The position numbers were made by a program, and so were the translations under genes. The notes under the pieces were generated by a model. The model was not told where the DNA came from and ran no database searches. It was given only the letters and a program-made list of their open reading frames with translations. Below are positions 33,580-37,517 of a stretch of DNA of 37,517 nt, in pieces. Numbering within the stretch: the first letter of the stretch is position 1; the number at the start of each line of letters is the position of its first letter. Source of the DNA: Akkermansia muciniphila (lineage in GTDB: Bacteria; Verrucomicrobiota; Verrucomicrobiia; Limisphaerales; UBA9464); NCBI GenBank assembly GCA_945883815.1, contig CAMCYJ010000026.1, forward strand, positions 1-37,517, read 5' to 3'.

Positions 33580-33768
33580 ATGTCGCACCAACCCGAACCC
33601 GAACCCGAACCCGAACCCGAACCCGAACCCGAACCCGAACCCGAACCCGAACCCGAACCCGAACCAGATGCCGACGCACTGAACCTCAGCAGCGACGGCA
33701 TCGCCCTCTTCCAGGTGGCCGACGAACTCTACAACGCCCGTCGCTTCAACCTGCCCACCGTTCGCTGA
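33580..33768 (+). other. Doubtful small open frame with Glu-Pro repeat
   Basis: An ATG at 33580 opens a 62-codon frame: MSHQ, a (Pro-Glu) run encoded by the hexamer array, then DADALNLSSDGIALF and a short tail ending NLPTVR. I recognise no family. The repeat alone keeps the frame open, so it may be non-coding. It lies antisense to the leader of the DUF1501 operon. The rest of the 388-base gap between 33400 and 33787 shows no gene. Confidence 0.2.
33592..33663. repeat. Twelve tandem CCCGAA hexamers (telomere-like)
   Basis: These are twelve uninterrupted copies of CCCGAA on the plus strand, that is (TTCGGG)12 on the minus strand. Runs of three G separated by TTC make a strong G-quadruplex motif on the strand that is the coding strand of the downstream DUF1501 operon. 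The array lies about 190 bases before that operon's start codon. Copy number could vary by slippage. Confidence 0.97.
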
Positions 33769-33787
33769 ACGGGCGGCGTTGGGACTT

Positions 33788-34855
33788 TCACTTCCGGCGG
33801 GCGGTCCAGGCTCGGCTGACGACGTTGCCGTCCATCGTGGTCTCGGTCTTTCCTTCGATCTTCCCGTTCACGAGCTTGCCGGACATGGAATACACCATGG
33901 TGCTGCCATCGGGGCGATCGCGCCGCATCGTCCAGGTCAGCGAATCGCCCTGAACCTTGCCGTCGGTCACCTCGAGGAACTTGCCCGCCTGCTGACCGCG
34001 GATCATTTGCCCCGTGAGCCGAGTCCCCTCCTGCTTCAAGGTCATCGGCAGGTCCACGGGTTGGTCGTCCGGTCCCGGAATGGTCAGAACCCACTCACCG
34101 GAGACATCGCTCCCCGAAGCGACTCCGGCCTGCACCGGCGCTTCTCCGAGCAACTGGGACAATTGGGTTTCGATGGAATCGGCCCAAATCTGGTAGCCCG
34201 ACTTGGAGAGGTGCAAGTAATCGGGCATCAACTCGCGAGGCATGGTGCCGTCGTCGTTCAGGAACTTGTGACCGAAGTCGGCCCAGAACACGGTCTTGTC
34301 ATCGGCGATGCGACGCAGCACCTGATTGATTTGAGCCAGCTTGCCCCGTTGGGCATTGAAGTTCTCGGCACGCGGGAAGATGGCCACCAACAAGACCTTG
34401 GTTCCCGGTAGTTTCGTGCGGAGCTTGTCCACGATGGCGCGGACACCATCCACGATTTGCTCCGGGGAATTGTCTTCGCCGTTGGAATTGTTGGTCCCGA
34501 TCATCACCACGGCCGCCTTGGGCTTGAGACCCGCGAGGTTGCCGTTATCGAGACGCCAGAGGACGTGCTGGGTGCGATCGCCGCCGATGCCCAGGTTGAT
34601 GGCGTTGCGGTGGGCGTAGTGCTTGGCCCAGACCTCCTTGCCCTCCCCTTCCCAACCTTGCGTGATGGAGTCACCGATGAAGATCAACTGCGCCTTGCCC
34701 CCATCGGCAGCGACCGTGGCATTGAAGCTGGCCTGACGATCCACCCACCCCTTGTCGGTGCGGGGTGCCGGTTCGATGGCGGAATGGGCCAAGGCGGAAA
34801 CCAGGCCGAACTGAAGGCCAAGGACGAGCGCAGCCAAGCGGGAAGTGGATCTCAT
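33788..34855 (-). CDS. Exported SGNH/GDSL hydrolase with C-terminal beta domain
   Basis: This 355-residue esterase-like protein begins with a signal peptide (MRSTSRLAALVLGLQFGLVS, cleavage near 25-28). The SGNH blocks are clear: FIGDSITQGW with S63, GIGGDRTQHVLWRL (G91), MIGTNNSNG (N122) and the DxxH pair PDYLHL (D212, H215). The family is close to platelet-activating-factor acetylhydrolase-like carbohydrate esterases. A second all-beta domain (about 240-355) follows, with GEWVLTIPG and LKQEGTRLTGQM. The ATG at 34855 was preferred over upstream ATGs because it gives a clean signal peptide. The gene follows the PQQ-propeller gene in the same direction. Confidence 0.88.
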   Translation of the reverse strand: MRSTSRLAALVLGLQFGLVSALAHSAIEPAPRTDKGWVDRQASFNATVAADGGKAQLIFIGDSITQGWEGEGKEVWAKHYAHRNAINLGIGGDRTQHVLWRLDNGNLAGLKPKAAVVMIGTNNSNGEDNSPEQIVDGVRAIVDKLRTKLPGTKVLLVAIFPRAENFNAQRGKLAQINQVLRRIADDKTVFWADFGHKFLNDDGTMPRELMPDYLHLSKSGYQIWADSIETQLSQLLGEAPVQAGVASGSDVSGEWVLTIPGPDDQPVDLPMTLKQEGTRLTGQMIRGQQAGKFLEVTDGKVQGDSLTWTMRRDRPDGSTMVYSMSGKLVNGKIEGKTETTMDGNVVSRAWTARRK

Positions 34856-34913
34856 GGGCATGTAAAAACCATGCGCCATACACCACCACGGGCGAGGATT
34901 TTCTTAGAGCCTG

Positions 34914-36182
34914 TTAACGACCGTTGAAGCAATACAGCCCACCCTCGGTGCGCAGGTAGACCCGGCCGCCCGAGACCGCCGGAGTGGCCAGCGTGTCTTC
35001 GTTGAGCTCATTGCGTGAGAGCAACTCGAACTTGGGAGTCGCCGCCACCACCGCCGTATTGCCCCGGCCGCTGGTGAAGTAAACCCGCCCCGCCGCCACC
35101 ACGGGCGACACCTTGACGTTCTCGGTGAAGAGCCGCTCCTGCCACAGGGCTTCGCCGGTCTTCAAATTCAGGCAGGAGGCCATGCCGTCATCGCGAATGG
35201 AAAACAAATGACCACCGACAATCACCGGAGTCGGGCAATCCGCCGAGTAGCGGGTAGATTTCCAGAGTTGGTGGGTCGTGGTGATGTCGCCCCGGCCACC
35301 GGCCTTGAAACCAACGGTATAACCGCGGTTCTGGAAGCCCGAGGCCACGGCCACCACGACGCCTTCACCCACGGTCGGACCCGCAATGGTTCGACCGTAG
35401 GGATGCGGGACATCCAAGCCACTCACACTCCAAACCACATCACCATTGGACGGGTTGTAGGCGTTGAGTACCTCGGCTCCGGCCACCACGACTTCCATTT
35501 TACCACCGTGCCGATGGAAAACGGGCGAGGAGTAGGAGTCCTTGCCTTCCTCCCGGGCCGCATTCGATCGATCCTTCTTCCACAAGTCCTTGCCGGTCTT
35601 GGCGTCCACCGCCATCACGTAGGAGTCGGCTCCCTGATGCATGCGCACGACGAAGAGCCGGTTGCCATCGAGCATGGGCGACGATCCGTAGCCGTGGTTG
35701 GTCTTCAACGGGCCGAATTCCTTCACCAGATTCCGTTGCCACGCGATGCGACCCTCGGCGCTCACGCAGGCCAGATCACCGGTCCCAAAAAGCACCCATA
35801 CGTGCCGACCGTCCGAAACGGCGGTGGGAGTGGCCATGTTGTGCAACTCGTGCGCGTGCAGTTTGCCGCGCGCGATCTCGGTGTCCCAAGCCTGGGCTCC
35901 AGTCTCGCGATCCAGGGCCAGCAAATGCAGGCCTTGGTCGGGAGTTTGGCTTGTCAGGTAAATGCGTTTGCCGACGATAATCGGCGAAGACGCACCACGG
36001 CCCGGCAGCGAGACTTTCCAGACGAGGTTCTTCTCCTTGGACCACGACACTGGGGCCGACTTTTCCATGCTGATCCCCAAGCCATCGGTCCCGCGCCAAC
36101 ACGCCCAATCCGCAGCAGAAACCGCGAGAGAGCAGCACAACGACGACAAGGCCACGGCCTGCAAAGGACGGAATGAGTTCAT
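34914..36182 (-). CDS. Exported PQQ-type beta-propeller protein
   Basis: This 422-residue protein begins with a signal peptide (cleavage near AVSA-AD, about residue 23) and WACWRGTDGLGIS, the usual N-terminus of this family (WPQFRGPxGxGIS type). An eight-bladed PQQ/quinoprotein-like propeller follows, with blades such as LLALDRETGAQAWDTEI, VMAVDAKTGKDLWKKD and CLNLKTGEALWQERL. No dehydrogenase active-site motif is visible, so it is probably a scaffold or ligand-binding propeller rather than a quinoprotein enzyme. Such proteins are abundant in Planctomycetes and Verrucomicrobia. The 123-base gap upstream separates it from the DapA-like gene. Confidence 0.85.
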   Translation of the reverse strand: MNSFRPLQAVALSSLCCSLAVSAADWACWRGTDGLGISMEKSAPVSWSKEKNLVWKVSLPGRGASSPIIVGKRIYLTSQTPDQGLHLLALDRETGAQAWDTEIARGKLHAHELHNMATPTAVSDGRHVWVLFGTGDLACVSAEGRIAWQRNLVKEFGPLKTNHGYGSSPMLDGNRLFVVRMHQGADSYVMAVDAKTGKDLWKKDRSNAAREEGKDSYSSPVFHRHGGKMEVVVAGAEVLNAYNPSNGDVVWSVSGLDVPHPYGRTIAGPTVGEGVVVAVASGFQNRGYTVGFKAGGRGDITTTHQLWKSTRYSADCPTPVIVGGHLFSIRDDGMASCLNLKTGEALWQERLFTENVKVSPVVAAGRVYFTSGRGNTAVVAATPKFELLSRNELNEDTLATPAVSGGRVYLRTEGGLYCFNGR

Positions 36183-36305
36183 GGAATTGGTTGGAGATTA
36201 CCGACCGCCGCCCCGTTTTTCCAGAGAGGTTTGCAGCTCGCAATCTCACGCGAGCCGGGGTGGACGGATCCGGCCGACTCGATCTCCTTCCAGCACTTCG
36301 GAAAA

Positions 36306-37202
36306 CTACTGAGGCCGCTGAGCCAATGCCGTACGAATGATCTTCAGCACCGACTCGCGCTCAGCACCGGAGATGGGCAAACGCGGCTCGCGCACCCACT
36401 CCGTGCCCAGGCCGGTTTCCTGGCACAGCAGCTTGATGTACTGCACGAAATGCACGTGGGTATCGAGCTTCATCAGCGGCTGCGACCAACGATACAGCGC
36501 GCGTGCCGCATCCCATTGACCGGCCTTGGCCAAGTCCCACAACTGCTGGTTTTCCTTCGGGAAAGCGATGCCGCTGCCGGCGACCCAACCGTCGATCCCC
36601 AGAATGGCCGACTCCAGGAACAAGTCATCCACACCCGTGAAAATCTGGTACCGATCACCCACTTGATTGCGCAACTCGGTGATGCGACGCGTGTTAGCGC
36701 TGCTCTCCTTGATGGCCACCAAATTGGCCACATCGGTCAACTGGGCGAACATCTCTGGGGTCACATCGGCGTGATAGCCCACCGGGTTGTTGTAGAGCAT
36801 CCACGGCAGCGGCGTCACCGCGGCCAGCGAGCGGAACCAATGCAGCAACTCGGCCGGATCGGCCTTGTACACCATCGGAGGCATGACCATGAACCCGGAG
36901 ATGCCCAGGGCCGCGCAATCGCGCATGTAGGTGGCGGCCGATTGCAAACTCATCTCGGCGACCCCGCTCAAGACCGGCACCCGACCCTTCGCCGTCTCCA
37001 ACGCACAGCGCACCACGGCCCGCTTCTCGTCCGGCTGCAGGCATTGATTTTCACCCAACGAACCGCAGACCACCAACCCAGCCACCCCGGATTGAATCAA
37101 CACTTCGAAGTGACGCGCCGTCGCCGCAAAGTCGATGGACTGATCGGCGTTCAAGTGGGTGATAGCAGCAGGGAAAACACCGGTCCAACGGGGGTGGCTC
37201 AT
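36306..37202 (-). CDS. DapA-superfamily lyase, hydroxyproline-pathway deaminase-like
   Basis: This 298-residue (beta/alpha)8-barrel class I aldolase has a Schiff-base lysine K165 (LVAIKESS) and tyrosine Y137 (MLYNNPVGY). The usual GTTGE loop reads GSLGEN (47-52). The stretches MVYKADPAELL, YNNPVGYHADVTPEMFAQL, RRITELRNQVGDRY and LDTHVHFVQYIKL resemble 1-pyrroline-4-hydroxy-2-carboxylate deaminase of D-hydroxyproline catabolism rather than DapA itself. No other gene of that pathway is nearby, so the substrate is inferred. The ATG at 37202 was chosen because MSHPRWTGVFPA matches the family start, although the frame is open to 37280. Confidence 0.8.
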   Translation of the reverse strand: MSHPRWTGVFPAAITHLNADQSIDFAATARHFEVLIQSGVAGLVVCGSLGENQCLQPDEKRAVVRCALETAKGRVPVLSGVAEMSLQSAATYMRDCAALGISGFMVMPPMVYKADPAELLHWFRSLAAVTPLPWMLYNNPVGYHADVTPEMFAQLTDVANLVAIKESSANTRRITELRNQVGDRYQIFTGVDDLFLESAILGIDGWVAGSGIAFPKENQQLWDLAKAGQWDAARALYRWSQPLMKLDTHVHFVQYIKLLCQETGLGTEWVREPRLPISGAERESVLKIIRTALAQRPQ

Positions 37203-37336
37203 GGCAAAATTCAGAAGATATCGATCAGGGTTCAAACGATTGAAACGCAGAGGATTTGCTGACGAAATCCAAGCTCCCAATCACCGCCTATTCAGACGGC
37301 CCGCGCAAGCTACCGCCCCAGTTTCCAGGCGGTCAA

Positions 37337-37360
37337 CGCACTGTTTGGCGCACTGTTTGG
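37337..37360. repeat. 12-bp tandem duplication
   Basis: CGCACTGTTTGG occurs twice in direct succession in the intergenic region between the divergent DapA-like gene and the antitoxin-like gene. It is probably a simple slippage duplication. Confidence 0.85.
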
Positions 37361-37427
37361 CAGGAAAGGACGAGCAACAGGTCGAAGTGGGGTAGCGAGT
37401 TCGCATGGGTTTCGGTAAGGTAGAGAC

Positions 37428-37517
37428 ATGAAGCATCGAGTGACCGTCACCACGGACCGCGAGCTGATCGTCCAGGCAAAACGTCAAGCCCACCAGACAG
37501 GGACCCAGCCTGCCGGA
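37428..37517 (+). CDS. Antitoxin-like protein, N-terminus (partial)
   Basis: From the ATG at 37428 the first 30 codons read MKHRVTVTTDRELIVQAKRQ and continue to the window end. An initial beta-strand followed by a basic helix is the opening of ribbon-helix-helix, VapB/DUF6364-like antitoxins. GTAAGG, 9-14 bases upstream, may serve as a weak ribosome binding site. The gene is cut by the window edge, so whether a toxin gene follows cannot be seen. Confidence 0.5.
   Translation, partial: MKHRVTVTTDRELIVQAKRQAHQTGTQPAG

Noticed and set aside
33592-33663. CRISPR-like array
   Set aside because: The units are 6 bp with no spacers, so it is a simple tandem repeat.
32083-33768. A 561-codon plus-strand frame ending in a Glu-Pro repeat
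   Set aside because: Most of it is the shadow of the DUF1501 gene. Only the last 62 codons lie outside it, and they depend on the hexamer array.

Overview
This GC-rich window most likely comes from a member of the Verrucomicrobiota, probably the Pedosphaera/Limisphaerales side. That is an inference from gene content: an operon of DUF1501, DUF1549/DUF1553 and WD40-cytochrome genes, a sigma-70 factor with a membrane-anchored C-terminal extension, a futalosine-pathway MqnD-like protein, a DUF5690 relic, and a small 'LLLGVGFDSDGH' protein family shared with planctomycetes. Most genes lack a clear Shine-Dalgarno sequence.

Left part (1-7110). The window opens inside what looks like the 5' end of a minus-strand group II intron, next to a hairpin and a set of direct and inverted repeats, followed by gcvH. 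After a small divergent hypothetical gene comes a tightly packed plus-strand lipid operon (1358-6212): a CarF/PEDS1-type plasmanylethanolamine desaturase, an LplT-like lysophospholipid flippase, a two-domain Aas-like acyltransferase/acyl-ACP synthetase, and a lipase-like alpha/beta hydrolase. Together they suggest uptake, re-acylation and possibly vinyl-ether desaturation of phospholipids. A ferredoxin-reductase-type flavoprotein and a terminator close this part.

Middle part (7110-12330). This is a decaying stretch. It holds a relic of an amino-acid permease, an intact TIGR03364-type FAD amine oxidase, a frameshifted DUF5690 fragment, and copies of a short dispersed repeat. The housekeeping gene rpsA and an intact vapBC toxin-antitoxin pair follow.

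Efflux and mosaic part (12329-23166). A minus-strand tripartite RND efflux operon (outer-membrane factor, adaptor, pump) is followed by a mosaic of broken duplicates: a 5' fragment of epsC, a damaged vapB, an internally deleted vapC and the 3' end of rpsA with its terminator. The vapBC block and the rpsA tail occur here in circularly permuted order relative to the intact locus. Next come a sigma factor fused to a transmembrane and coiled-coil sensor-like region, a secreted partner that seems to share its C-terminal domain, the intact epsC, and a relic of an AbiEii-type pair.

Right part (23167-37517). Apart from the last 90 bases, all convincing genes are on the minus strand and mostly encode exported proteins: a YncE-like propeller/phosphoesterase lipoprotein, MqnD, the three-gene DUF1501-DUF1549/1553-cytochrome/WD40 operon, an SGNH hydrolase, a PQQ-type beta-propeller and a DapA-superfamily enzyme resembling the hydroxyproline-pathway deaminase. 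Between the SGNH gene and the DUF1501 operon lies a telomere-like array of twelve TTCGGG hexamers. The window ends in the start of another antitoxin-like gene.
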